Positions 22,851-34,719 of a stretch of 64,000 nt of DNA are shown here, one piece after another. The stretch spans positions 751,293 to 815,292 of the forward strand of contig OX457053.1 of NCBI GenBank assembly GCA_949752735.1, in the 5' to 3' direction. The position numbers and the translations under genes are program-made. Below the pieces are notes generated by a model, which made no database searches, was not told the DNA's origin, and worked only from the letters and a program-made list of their open reading frames with translations. The stretch is from Lumbricus terrestris. Lineage: Eukaryota > Annelida > Clitellata > Crassiclitellata > Lumbricidae. Each line of letters starts with the position of its first letter. Within the stretch, counting starts at the first letter, position 1.

Positions 22851-23665
22851 GACTTGGATGTCTTCCCATCGACTCCGTCTTAGCTCGTTAAAAACTCAGT
22901 TCATTTGGCTTGGCACCCGCCAGCAGCTGGCAAGCTAGATATGACAACCATTGCTTCAATGCCTCTCCTGATTTTGTCTTCTTGGCCAAGGTCTGTGACC
23001 TTGGTGTTACTCTGGACCAAGAGCTCACTTTTGCTCCACACATTCACTAGCTCAGCAGCCGTGCCAGCGTGCCGGTTATTATCAACTGTGTCAACTGCGC
23101 ACTTTTGCTCGCCCGCTTACTCCTACTGTTGCGGCAACCCTTATCCATTTTTTTACCACCAGAGTACTGCTGTCTATGCTGGTCTGCCAAATGCTTGTCT
23201 GAATTGCCTTGATCGCGTCCTTCCCTCTGCAGCCTACCTTATGGGCTGCATACCCAAATTCAGCCACATCTAGCTATATGTGTGACATCATCCACTGGTT
23301 CCCACTCAAGCAGTGAATTGAGTAGAGGATCTCTACTCTAGTTTGGTGCTGCATGCTTGGCCTTGCTCCTTCCTACCTTTGTGATCTCTGTAGCCCTACT
23401 CTTGGTTCTCACCATTTCCGCTCCCTGCATTCGACTGAGCAAAGTCTGCTCTGAGGACTCCTTTTGCTCATACTTCCACTATGCATAACCGTGCTTTCTC
23501 GGTGGTAGGACCATCAACCTGGATAGTCTTCCTCTGACACTCTGCTCCCTTTCTAAAAATCCTTCTCAGACTTTCCTCTCTCATCTTCAGACAGTTGTTT
23601 TGGCGGTGCTGAGGTTAGTAGTACCTCTGAGGAGCTCCCTTGAAGAGGCTATATATAAATGCATG
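22845..23665 (+). mobile_element. L2-like LINE reverse transcriptase fragment (decayed)
   Basis: Shifting between frames, the plus strand encodes typical L2 reverse transcriptase pieces: KTQFIWLGTRQQL, then DLGVTLDQELTFAPHI. The 3' end is GAGCTCCCTTGAAGAGGCTATATATAAAT. Stops and frameshifts make it non-functional, and the 5' part is missing. Confidence 0.75.
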
Positions 23666-23691
23666 TATTGAATAATGAATAATTTCAAGAG

Positions 23692-25370
23692 TAGTCCGAT
23701 CGCTAAAGTCGATTTCTCAGGGCAATCGTGCAAAACTGGAAGAGAAGTTGATATTTTGCGTAAGTACAGCTAACATGTTGTAAAAGAGAACTGGTAGTCA
23801 AGCAACGCTGGAAAATTAATATTTGAATTGATTTTGATTTATTTTGATCGGTGAGCGATAATAGGTGAACTTGCGTATTCAACACTATACTGTGTATGCT
23901 ATACTGTATTATTCCGTAGCGTGTAATTGATGTTTCGTGTCACAACAACAGATGATTTTTAATTTATTTGTCTGCACTTGTTATAGAAATGTCAAAATGT
24001 CCGTTTGTTACTGGAATGACTGATTTTAAATCATATAGGGCCTATGTCAGGTTGAACTTTGCCGATTTAAAATGTTGGTAACTATCGTTTCAGCGTTCGA
24101 AATAATTCCCCCGATGCAGCACTAGGCCTGTTATTTTCATCAATTCGACTTTTACTTTGGCATGAATACTTTTCATTAATCCAGCGTCCATTTAAATAAG
24201 AATTTTTTCATCAATCCAGCTTCTATTCTGGGCAAGAATTTTTTTTATCAACCCAACTTCTATTTAAATTGCAATTATTTTTCATCAATCCAGTTCCAAT
24301 TTAATCAAGGATTTTTCCATCGATTCCACATCTATATAATAAAAATTATTATAAATGATCTGACTTCTATTTATTATTATTATTGTCATTATTTTCATTT
24401 TTTCCTTCGACATTCATTATTTTCCTCAGGTTAAAAACTACATTTAAAAAGCTGAAGTGTTCAAGCTTAGGGTGCATGATTCTCATCCCCGGGGAGTTGT
24501 GCATAGGTACTTCTAATTACTAAAACAACGCCGTTGTTTTAGTAATTAGAGGTACCTATGACAATAATATTTCCCCGGGGATGAGAATCACGCACCCTAA
24601 GCTTGAACACACTTCAGTTTTTTAATTTAGTTATTGCCTGAGGAAAATAATAGGCTAAATGTTGAAGGAAAAAGTGATAATAATGATAATAGGCCTAATA
24701 ATAATAAATAGAAGTTGGATCATTCATTGATAATAATTTTTATTATATACAAGTGGAATCGATGGAAAAATCCTTGATTAAATTGGAACTGGATTGATGA
24801 AAAAAGTAATTGCGATTTAAATAGAAGTTGAATTGATAAAAAAATTATTGCCCAAAATAGAAGCTGGATTGATGAAAAAATTCTTACTTCAATGGACGCT
24901 GAATTAATGAAAAGTATTCAAGCCAAAGTAAAAGTCGAATTGATGAAAATAACAGGCCTAGTGCTGCATCGGGGGAATTATTTCGAACGCCGAAATGATA
25001 GTTACCAACAGTTTAAATCGGCAAATTTTAACCTGACATAGGCCCTATATGATTTAAAATCAGTCATTCCAGTAACAAACAGATATTTTGACATTTCTAT
25101 AACAAGTGCAGACAAAAAAATTAAAAATCATCTGTTGTTGTGACACGAAACATCAATTACACGCTACGAAATAATACAGTATAGCATACACAGTATAGTG
25201 TTGAATACGCAAGTTCACCTATTATCGCTCATCGATCAAAATCAATTCAAATATTAATTTTCCAGCGTTGCTTGACTACCAGTTCTCTTCTACAACATGT
25301 TAGTTGTACTTATGCAAAATATCAGCTTCTCTTCCGGATTTGCGCAATTTCTGAGCTTATCGATCGGACT
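23692..25370. mobile_element. Large fold-back element: 1.68-kb near-perfect palindrome with minisatellite core
   Basis: The left arm 23692-24530 and right arm 24532-25370 are inverted copies around C24531 (AACAACG C CGTTGTT). Outer ends are TAGTCCGATCG and CGATCGGACTA. The inner part of each arm is a run of about 36-bp repeats of the GAAGCTGGATTGATGAAAA type. Differences between arms are scattered substitutions. No transposase is seen; the superfamily is undetermined. Confidence 0.85.
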
Positions 25371-25654
25371 AGAGATGAATATGTTGCTTTGCTGTCAGGT
25401 GCGTGCAAGCACAGCAGGTGCTTACTGCTTAGTTTACATACAAGTGGTCGTGAATGCCGCAAGAACAAGGAGATATTTTGTTTTACGATTACGGCTAAAT
25501 CTTCAGTTTATTCATGTTATTATTGTCAAGGAATTTTTATTGCACCGCAATAAGGTGATTTACTAAGGATCGCTCTTGGTCCAACCATGGCTAAGTAGGA
25601 CAGGTCTTTAAATTAACATCTGTAGATGATATTAGATGAAACAATTCTACTAGT

Positions 25655-26935
25655 CCGCCTCCTATCTGACTTCTATGGCGCCATGGACTGTGGGCTGATA
25701 ACTCTTTTGGCTCTTTTTGATGTCGGCTCTACTTTTGACTTTGTTGACCATACGATCCTTCTTCAGCGCCTTTCCGTCTCTTGGCCTGACTGATAAACCC
25801 CTAGAATGGCTACGCTCTTTCCTTACTGATCGCACAAACTGTGTCGTATCTGGCTCAACTAGGTCTCGCTGTGTCCCTGCCATTTTAGGTGTACCACAGG
25901 GATCGGTTCTGGGCCCTTTGCTTTACAGTCTGTAACGTCAGATGTTAGCTCCCTGCTGAAGGTTTGTGGACTCTTATATCAGCTATTTGCTGATGACATT
26001 CAAGCATATGTTCACTGTCGTGCAACAGATGCAGTGTACTCTGTTGGGTTGATGTGCTCTGCCATTGATGCCCTTTCTGGTTGGATGGCTTCGAATCGTT
26101 TGCTTTTTAATCCATCCAAAACCCAATTCATCTGCCTTGGTGGTCGCAGTTGACTCGTCTAGACATGCACCTTTTGGCTCAGACCTTCCCCCATATTGCA
26201 TTCTCTCATACTGTCCGCAATCTTGGAGTGACACTTGACCAAGAAGTAAGAACTCAGTTTCTCAAAGCATGTCAACCTAGTAACGCGAAGCTGCTATTAC
26301 CAGCGCCGCCAGTTGCATGTTGTCCTGCAGTCCCTATCTCATAATGATGTTATGCCGCTGCGGTCCTTGTCTACGCCTTCGTAACTAGCAGAATTGATCA
26401 TTGCTGTTCAGTTCTTGCTTGTCACCCATCTCGCTGAATAGGGCGTCTTGACTGGGTCATGCGCTCTGCTGCTCGGCGTATTGGTCATATTCCAAAATTT
26501 GCGCCGATTTCTGCATACATGCGTGATGTTTTGCACTGGCTTCCAGTCTCGCAGCGCATCTCGTACAGAGTAGTGCTCAGCACTTGTTTGGCGGTGCCTC
26601 TCTGGTAGTGCTCCATCCTACTTATCTGATCTCTGTCACCGTGTGTCTGACATAGCCTCCCGTCGAGCTTTACGCTCTTCGGCCATGGGGAGCTGCTGGT
26701 CCCTCGAATCCACTCTGCTACCAGACAGCGTCGGGTCATCTCGGTTGTTGGTCCGTCCACATGGAATGGGCTCCCGCTTGTACTTCGCTTACTACCTCGG
26801 AATAATTTGCCTGCTTTCTACCAGTTGCTCAAGACCTATCTTTTTAGCTATGGCTGGGCTGGGAGCGCCTCTGAGTAGGCTTCTTGAAGGGGCGCTATAT
26901 AAGTTTCCGGAATGAATGAATGAATTAGATTGACC
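25655..26935 (+). mobile_element. L2-like LINE fragment with reverse transcriptase motifs
   Basis: Decayed coding sequence in several frames includes VPQGSVLGPLLYSL, a motif of non-LTR reverse transcriptases, and the downstream block SGWMASNRLLFNPSKTQFIC. The 3' end is GGGAGCGCCTCTGAG, then GAAGGGGCGCTATATAAG, then GAATGAATGAAT. It is interrupted by stops and 5' truncated. Confidence 0.8.
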
Positions 26936-27335
26936 TCTAGGCAGTATGGTTGCTCAGCAGGATCCCACTTAAGATGGTCAGAACATCATATGAAACTGGG
27001 CTGTTACCTGATAGTTAATCGGCAAAAGAGATTAGAAGATAGAAAAACTATGCTGCACACATGATGTGGGATGTCATCTGAGTTTCGCAGATACTTTGAG
27101 GCTAGCCTCCAATTCAGGGCCAAACCAGCTCAGAAACAATATAGGTAATCTGCTGTGGAAATAGAAGCCAATACATCTGCATAATTATTCTATTAAACTT
27201 TACAAAATATATATATCAGAATATGGCCAATAACACTGGCAACGTTGCTTGATACCCTGGTGTGAGGACCCATCCAACCAGCTTGGATTTAGCCATCAGA
27301 GAATGACTTCACTCATCTAGAAGTGCTATTCAAGT
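26936..27335. other. Unannotated sequence
   Basis: Nothing recognised. Confidence 0.4.
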
Positions 27336-28105
27336 TAAATTGTACTATTCATTAATATTTCCTTCTCTCTCGCACTATAATTTAGTTTGGACATCCGCAT
27401 ATAAATCCAGGCTCAATAAATTAGTACTTCTCCAAAAACACGCAATACGTATGGTAGCTGGAGTTAAGCCTATTATTCAGTCAAGTCCTTTATTTAAATC
27501 ATTTAAGTTATTAGAGTTTTACCAAATAATGACTTTCCAGATAGTGGTCTTTATGTATCGGTTCACCCATGATCTTCTACCACTTAATTTTGCAGGGTAT
27601 GTCCAAAAAGCATCTGAAATACACTACTATTCTACTATAGGAACTCCTCTCATTATCGAGCCATATCCACTCGATTAAATTCAAGAAAATTTCATATTAA
27701 ATACACTGAGCCAGGTGTATGGAACTCGATTCCTAATCATATTCAGCAAGCACCCAGTTTACAAAGGGCTAAAAAAACTGCTACGTGACTACTTAATTAA
27801 TGACTACAAAGATATTTAACCTTGTAGGCACTGATTTGGATTTTATTTTGTTTGTTTGTTTTGTGTTTTTTAGTTAAGTTTACTACATTAATTGTCATCT
27901 CATGCTTTTTTTAGCCTTCTGTTCAGTTCATGTCAACTGTCTAGCCATGATCAGTTAAATTGCACATGTAAATAGGTGTCCCTGTTATCGGGATATTCAT
28001 CCCTTAGGGACTTCCTTGTTGCCATCCGATTATGTGAAGCATGTTATACTATGACTATAGTTTATGGTTGATGGTTACAATAAATGAATTGAATTGAATA
28101 GAGGT
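27336..28105 (+). mobile_element. CR1/Rex-like LINE 3' fragment
   Basis: Encodes the C-terminal region of a non-LTR retrotransposon polyprotein: YYSLIFPSLSHYNLVW, then LVLLQKHAIRMVAGV, then FMYRFTHDLLP. An untranslated part and a GAATTGAATTGAAT tail follow. It is distinct from the L2-like copies and ends in a frameshifted C-terminus. Confidence 0.75.
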
Positions 28106-28237
28106 GCTCTCGAAATATATTTACAATGTGGGCATCTTGACACTCGTGTTTGATATTGTGAATTTAAATTTTAAATGTCCATACTCCATAACTAGGCATT
28201 TGTTCAGCAACTGAATATTACATGCTGATATAATATA

Positions 28238-29132
28238 CAGGATTGGCCGTAAAAGTAATCCATGCGGATTTTTGCTGATATATCGGCCAAGAGCATGAAT
28301 TTATAAATAAAATTTTATGGGCTTAAAGGTACTTCAACTTGATGTTTAATGGTCAAATTTCACCATAATATTTAAAACAGAACAAGAGTTATAGCAATTT
28401 TTGTGAAACTATCCACTATTTATTGGCGATCCAGAAACATAGACAGTCATTATTATTTAGTAAAGAACTAGGGTACTAGCGTAGTTGCATGCCACTGTGA
28501 AGTTGCTTAGCAAGATGACAATCAAGTTGATAAATTATAAAGAATATGTCAGATTAATAATTTTATTGTTAATGTAATGATATTCAAGATTCTAAAAACT
28601 GAAAATGGCCAAGGAGTCAATGTGAGACAAAATGCATAAACATAAACTTCATGAGTATGGTCTTGAGATAAAGCTATCATCTAATTGTCGCTTTGTCTAC
28701 TCTGATAAACTGAAAGTTGAGTAGGCGTCAGCAATTGATAAAAGGGAATTGGCTCAATGTCATGTGTCCTGGTTTCATTGAGAAGCATCAATGGCCCTAA
28801 AATCAGGATTTCAACTCGATGGATCATCACGTGGGATAGCTTTGCCGAAGAAATACCACAATCTCCGGCAAAACCAGTAACGACAATATAATTGAAGTTT
28901 GCATTGGAGTTGGTATGGCAAGGTTTAGACACTGGTGGTGGAAACATTGAACATAAGTTGTAAAACAGCATAAAGTTTCAATTGTAAAATTCATTTGAGA
29001 TGTAACTTAATAAATCTCTCCACACATTACTTTTTGTTCCGTTACTTTTTGGTTTGTCCAAAACAGTAGTTGGTCTCACTAAAAGTGCAATAACTTTTTG
29101 TTTAAAAAAACTATTTTGGTTAAATATGGACA

Positions 29133-29181
<49 letters not shown>

Positions 29182-29273
29182 CTTTAACCCTGTAAAATTT
29201 TACTTAAATGTCCATTATTTGGCCGAAAGATTAGCACAAATCTGTAGCGTGTTACTTTTTATGGCCAACTCTG
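28238..29273. mobile_element. Tc1/mariner-type non-autonomous element, relative of 10360-11536
   Basis: Flanked by TA. The left end CAGGATTGGCCGTAAAAGTA is inverted at the right, where the other strand reads CAGAGTTGGCCATAAAAAGT. The interior shares, inverted, the segment TTGATTGTCATCTTGCTAAG with the spacer of 10360-11536. It contains an (AT)n run at about 29135-29178. More diverged, hence older. Confidence 0.7.
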
Positions 29274-29279
29274 TATAAG

Positions 29280-30145
29280 TTTGTGTAACAGAATTGAATT
29301 AATTAATAAATATTACGCCAGAAAAGTTAAATTCATGCTCTGCTCTTACACCTCTTCTGAAAAATTGCATGTGATGTTCTGTGTTAAATTAATCCAGCAA
29401 TTATTAGCTTCTTATTGGACGAAGCATGTTATTTTTGATTTGTTCAAATCTTTTTGCCATTGCAGGAGCCGACCGTAATGATCCTCGAGCCATCAATGAC
29501 ATAGAGGAGGTCATCCTGGTCTGTTGCAACGGAGCCTTACACACACACACTCAGAGTTCTTTGATCATGTGGTCTCCTTGGTGGCACTTCTGCCAGGTTG
29601 TTGTGGAAACAGTTCTCTCTTGAGTGATTATGCCTCTTCGGCCTGGTGCGGGTTTCTCAAAGGCAAGGGACCAAGAAAGACTAGAGAGACTTGTGTTCAA
29701 AAAAAGAACCACTGGAATACTTTCGTCCTAACTTGCCGCGGGTGGATCAGCTGGTGCGTTGGTGCTGATGCTAGCCTACTGGAGGTTGTGCTAATGAACA
29801 AGTTCCTCGTTCTGCGCAATCTGTTCCCTCAAAAACTTATTCAACTTGCCGGCTAGGAACAATGAATATTTACGGTGTCCTTAGCGGAACAATCATTTTC
29901 TATTGCCGTAGAACTAGGTCTTAAATACTTTAAAGAAACTCCTTGTCTAGCAACGACGATTATTTTTTACTCTGGATTTTGTATCTTGTAGCGTTTGTGT
30001 CAATGAATGTCTTGAACAAAGTAGTGGTAATAGAATTACAGTGTGTCACTGACAATGAAGTTTAACTACGATGTGCTTTTTTATTTACAAAATCTCATCA
30101 CAATTTTTTTATAAACGTGAACTGAGTCGTCTGAAATGTGATATT
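29280..30145. other. Unannotated sequence
   Basis: A plus-strand reading frame (about 29470-29623) follows a plausible TTGCCATTGCAG acceptor and begins ADRNDPRAINDIEEV. I cannot assign a family, and no downstream exon is evident. Treated as unproven. Confidence 0.25.
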
Positions 30146-30146
30146 G

Positions 30147-30617
30147 ATGTCATGAACCATGCAGGCACAGAAGAGAGGCACTACAAGCATTTTATGAACT
30201 CTTCCCTTGGTGACAAAGCAGAGCATCATCAGCATAATGGGCTTTCCTCGACACAACTGTTTTGTTTACACAGTTAGGTATTTGCTCGACTAGCTAATTT
30301 TTTCAGCATATTGCATTGTGGATATGTATCTTGGGGACAACTGTTGTGCTAATGAACAAAGATCACTTTTTGTCAAATCACAGCATTATCGATCAATCAT
30401 AATTTATATAGCGCCCCTTCAAGATAGCTACTCAAAAGCGCTCCTGGCCGAGATCTTGGAAGCGAAAAAGTCTTGAAAAGTTTGTGAAATTGAGAATAGT
30501 TTGGAAGGTGTCGCATAGTCGAGGAAAGCCCATTATGCTGATGATGCTCTGCTTTGTCACCAAGGGAAGAGTTCATAAAATGCTTGTAGTGCCTCTCTTC
30601 TGTGCCTGCATGGTTCT
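30147..30617. repeat. 105-bp inverted repeat pair
   Basis: The segment at 30147-30251 (with AGAGAGGCACTACAAGCATT) recurs inverted at 30512-30617, about 260 bases apart. The right copy adjoins an L2-like tail (TATAGCGCCCCTTCAAG at 30410). The arms are nearly identical. Confidence 0.8.
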
Positions 30618-30619
30618 GC

Positions 30620-31315
30620 TTCAACAGTCTGGACATGGACCTGATCCTCATTCAACTTGAACTTTAATAACCTTCGCCTAATACAAACCTATAGTCTGCA
30701 TAAAACAGGTTTGGCTCATGCCATTGACAGCACACCTTCCAATATCAGTCTAGCTTTGGCTTTGCTGGCACTGGTCTGTTCCTTCATGCAATGAAGACTT
30801 GACAATACTTGGGGTCACTTAAACCTTTGCAAATCGTGTTTTTTATCACCTCAAGGCAATGTATCACATGATGAGTGCTCTTCTCAGAGATGTCAAAGAC
30901 CAACGCCTGATTTCTTGCCTGCTCTTGCCTTGATTATGCCAACTTAAAGCTATCAGGTTTCGTTACTAATAGGGTATGGAATTGACTACCATTATTTATC
31001 TGTTGCTTGAATTTCTGTTATCTTTCAAGAAGTGTCTGGTAACTCCCATCTCTCACTGACAGCTGCAACAGCAGCATCCAATTTGAATTTTTGTGTGCAG
31101 AATTTTTTTTCGTACTAACTGTTCTTTTGTGGAAAATAAAAATGTTTTATCAATCATATAGTAGCAAGTTAGCAACTACTGTGATATATCACTTTGTTAT
31201 AATGTTGCACAGTTTCAGGTGTGCCTTTTTTTAGCTGTATAGCTGTTATTTGTATTGGTCTTGCCTTCATTCTGGATTTAAGAAGAAAACTGGTTATGTA
31301 ATTTATATTGTTGGA
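30620..31315. other. Unannotated sequence
   Basis: Low-complexity T-rich plus-strand sequence, no gene recognised. Confidence 0.35.
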
Positions 31316-32238
31316 TATATTTATCTAGCATGCATGTTTTGCATATAAGTCAATTACATATAAGAACAATAGGTTTCATATGGAACGCAAATGGATAAAG
31401 CATCTATAATCTATCTAACATACATGTGTTGCAGATAAGTCAGTTACATATAGGAACAATATAGGTTTCATATGGAACGCAGATGGATAAATCAACTGTA
31501 ATCTATCTAGCATACATGTGTTGCAGATAAGTCAGTTACATATAGGAACAATATAGGTTTCATACGGAACGCAGATGGATAAATCATCTCTAATCTATCT
31601 AGCATACATGTGGTGAAGATAAGTCAGTTACATGTAGGAACAATATAGGTTTCATATGGAATGCAGATGGATAAATCATCTCTAATCTATCTAGCACACA
31701 TGTGGTGAAGATAAGTCGGTTACATGTAGCAACAATATAGGTTTCATATGGAATGCAGATGGATAAATCATCTCTAATCTATCTAGCATACATGTGGTGA
31801 AGATAAGTCAGTTACATGTAGGAACAATATAGGTTTCATATGGAATGCAGATGGATAAATCATCTCTAATCTATCTAGCATACATGTGGTGAAGATAAGT
31901 CAGTTACATGTAGGAACAATATAGGTTTCATATGGAATGCAGATGGATAAATCATCTCTAATCTATCTAGCACACATGTGGTGAAGATAAGTCAGTTACA
32001 TGTAGGAACAATATAGGTTTCATATGGAATGCAGATGGATAAATCATCTGTAATCTATCCAGCATACATGTGTTCAAGATAAATCAATTGCATATAGCAA
32101 CAATATAGGTTTCATATGGAACGCAGATGGATAAATCATCTCTAATCTATCTAGCATACATGTGGTGAAGATAAGTCAGTTACATATAGGAACAATATAG
32201 ATTTCATATGGAACGCATATTGATGAAGCATATGTTAT
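31316..32238. repeat. 92-bp satellite, about ten tandem copies
   Basis: The unit contains ATCTATCTAGCATACATGTG, GTCAGTTACATGTAGGAACA and GGTTTCATATGGAATGCAGA. Successive starts near 31409, 31501, 31593, 31685 and so on give a strict 92-bp period. Outer copies are most diverged and inner copies nearly identical, as expected from unequal exchange. Confidence 0.95.
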
Positions 32239-32239
32239 C

Positions 32240-32470
32240 TATATGGAATATATATGGTATAGATATCCTTGTGCCATATTGAATGCATATTTATTATATA
32301 TGAGGCCCTTATGGTTTTGTCATATGAAAAAGATATGGGCTGTCGGGTGCAAACCACACGAATCTAGAGATCCCTACCATATGACGTCCAATATGACACC
32401 CATATGGGCTCAATATGACAATGTTGTCAGGGTTGCTATAGGTGAATTGGAAGCTGGATGAAGGTTCTCT
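32240..32470. other. ATATGG-rich flank of the 92-bp satellite
   Basis: Rich in CATATGG/CCATATG words, ending CAATGTTGTCAGGG, followed by a single TGGAAGCTGGATGAAGG unit like the minisatellite at 14540-14985. Confidence 0.5.
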
Positions 32471-32595
32471 TCCCCTTATTTGGAATCCGATCGTATCAAG
32501 CCATTTCGATGCCATCAACAAAATTTCGATTGATTTTCGCACATGTAACTGCGTCCGTTTTATGTTCGTCATAAAAAGGCGCGCGCAAACGGCGC

Positions 32596-32732
32596 CGAAT
32601 TGTCTGGCCCCGAATTGTCTGGCCCCGAATTGTCTGGCCCCGAATTGTCTGGACGCCGAATTGTCTGTCGCCGGATTGTCAGTCGCCGAATTGTCTGTCG
32701 CCGAATTGTCTGTCGCCGAATTGTCTTGTCAC
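32596..32732. repeat. 15-bp minisatellite GAATTGTCTGGCCCC / GAATTGTCTGTCGCC
   Basis: About nine tandem 15-bp units. Because the period is a multiple of three, all frames stay open and give repetitive peptides such as NSGPD and SVAEL; these are repeat artefacts. Confidence 0.9.
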
Positions 32733-33099
32733 CCGTCCAGGCACTTCCTTTGGAGAGGTTAGGGGCGTCCAGGCACTTATTTTTCCACACTTTAGGCACT
32801 GAACTATACTTGGGTCTAGATTTTGCAACAACGGCTATCAATGAACTCGACGTTCCTCTAACAGTAACTGTTCACTACACACGACGTCTAGATTATTTTA
32901 GGCTGTCTCACACGCTAGTTTCAACCTTCTTATTTAACGTGGATTCGTTAAGTTAAAAACATTTCCTAAGTTGCCTCGCCCTCTGCTGCTGATATGGTTG
33001 AGGAATCTGACGAGCGCTTGCTCCGCGCCGTCATATGGAACAGTTGCCATGTCCTTCGCGATCAATTTCCCCAAATGACCAGTACGGTTTACAACCTTC

Positions 33100-33235
33100 G
33101 ACCCCGACGTCATAATTTCCAGCTCCCGCACGCTTATTTCCAAAATGTACATTCCAGCTGCAACCAGCCAATCACATAGGGGAATACAATGTGGAAGAGG
33201 CGAAGACCGTAGGGGGAGGAGGCTGTCGAGTACAA
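33100..33235. repeat. Inverted repeat arm flanking the gypsy element (partner 41440-41565)
   Basis: Contains TTATTTCCAAAATGTACATT and GGGGAATACAATGTGGAAGAGG; both recur inverted at 41440-41565. The retroelement sits between them, so they look like arms of an older DNA element into which the retroelement jumped. Confidence 0.65.
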
Positions 33236-33455
33236 TTTCTGACCATCCCTTTGTAAACTATAAACAACACGTGCGTGTGGGCAGGCTCTGACGATTTTAG
33301 ACGAATTGCAATGTAAAAGGTTTAAAATTTCTTACAAATGACCCTACGTATGGAGGAACATTTTGCACAGGTAATTATGTCTCACTTTAGCGCTCTTTAT
33401 CGTTAAATTTAAGACCTATTATAGGTGTCGTTCGCGTAGGCTATTATAGGGTATA

Positions 33456-34558
33456 TGTAACGTCTCCGTTTTTATGCTTATTTTAGCGGGTAATTGAAAA
33501 TGTACTGCATTTAAATGATCTGTTCAAAAAGACACCAATTCTTTATAAATGTATGATATAATTGAAACTATTAAATACACAATACAATTACGCAATATTC
33601 CTATTTACTTATTTGGCGTATCACTAATTATAACTATCTTTTTGCTTATCTGTGTTCCACAGTTGAGATATATGACATGTCGTTTCTGTAGTGTAAAACG
33701 GCCTTGAAATAGTTCTGCAGATTCTCCGTAGATTCACTGAATGAAGATTAGCAACCCGGTGCTATATTTGAAGAAATAGTTCTGCAGATTCTCCGTAGAT
33801 TCACTGAATGAAGATAAGCAACCCCGTGCTATATTTGAAGAAGGATAATGAGATACTGCCAAGCCGTGGAATCCAGATCGAATACCAGACAAGACAATAT
33901 TCAATACTTCCGTAGCATCAAATTATCATACTCCAACCAATGAGAATTTCCTTCCCAATTGAAAATGACCTTGAAATGTCAACCAGAGACAACGAGCCCA
34001 AAATCGTTTCTCTACACACGAATATCGTCTCACCAACCGTCACGATCACAATGTAGACTTCACGGACGTTAGAGTTCGCAACTTCAAATTTCTAAATCGC
34101 CTCTACTCTCACACGAATGCCTCGTACTGTTTTACGACCAGATACGAGCATAATCATCATCCTCACCATTGAATAAACTTCAAATGAATTGCCAGCCACA
34201 ACTGAGCAACCATCTTTCTCAATGTTCATGTAAGGAATCAACCGTTTATGTCAAATTTCAATGACGTGGCTGTTTCCATTCAATTCTGTCCGTTACGCTC
34301 ATTTCGATGCTTTTAATTGGTTACGCGTCAATGCAAATGTTTTCGCTTACGTAAGCGTCCGTAGTAACCGCTTGACGTCACCATGACTGCCTCACTCATA
34401 ATACGCAAGATTCGTGGTCTCCTAGTTACTAATCCACTAGACGCCAAATTATTAATCTAGACACGCCAACTAAATTATCTAGCTTAACTCCTACTTAGAA
34501 TTAACATATAATATCAGACAAGTTAGTTTGATAGATAATAGCGATTTAATACGCTACA
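33456..34558 (-). repeat. 3' LTR of the Gmr1-like Ty3/gypsy element
   Basis: A 1103-bp direct repeat of 40122-41224, starting TGTAACGTCTCC and ending ACGCTACA on the plus strand (TG...CA ends). I saw no difference between the two LTRs in the rows compared by eye. Each holds an internal direct duplication of about 72 bases (GTTCTGCAGATTCTCCGTAG) at about 33713-33843. Target duplication GTATA lies at 33451-33455. Confidence 0.95.
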
Positions 34559-34719
34559 AATACCCCTCCTTCAAAAGTCTGTAATCAGGCTTTACAATCT
34601 CACCTAATTATCTATCAACTAAATTTCTATCAACTTCCTTATTCTATCTTACACAACAATACAACATTACTGAACTTCTTATCTACATTATTATAATACA
34701 TTACTGATATATTTAAGTA
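34559..34719 (-). other. Polypurine tract and 3' untranslated part of the gypsy element
   Basis: Between the pol stop and the 3' LTR. The minus strand carries GAAGGAGGGGTATTT directly against the LTR start TGTAGC, the expected plus-strand primer. Confidence 0.75.

Noticed and set aside
29426..29856. Possible coding exon after a TTGCCATTGCAG acceptor
   Set aside because: No recognisable family, no partner exon and overlapping open frames; reported only as unassigned sequence.
31316..32238. CRISPR-like array of regularly spaced repeats
   Set aside because: The whole 92-bp unit is repeated with no unique spacers, in an animal genome context.
32569..32841. Repetitive peptide frames NSGPD / SVAEL / RRQTI
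   Set aside because: 15-bp minisatellite whose period keeps every frame open; no start, splice or domain support.
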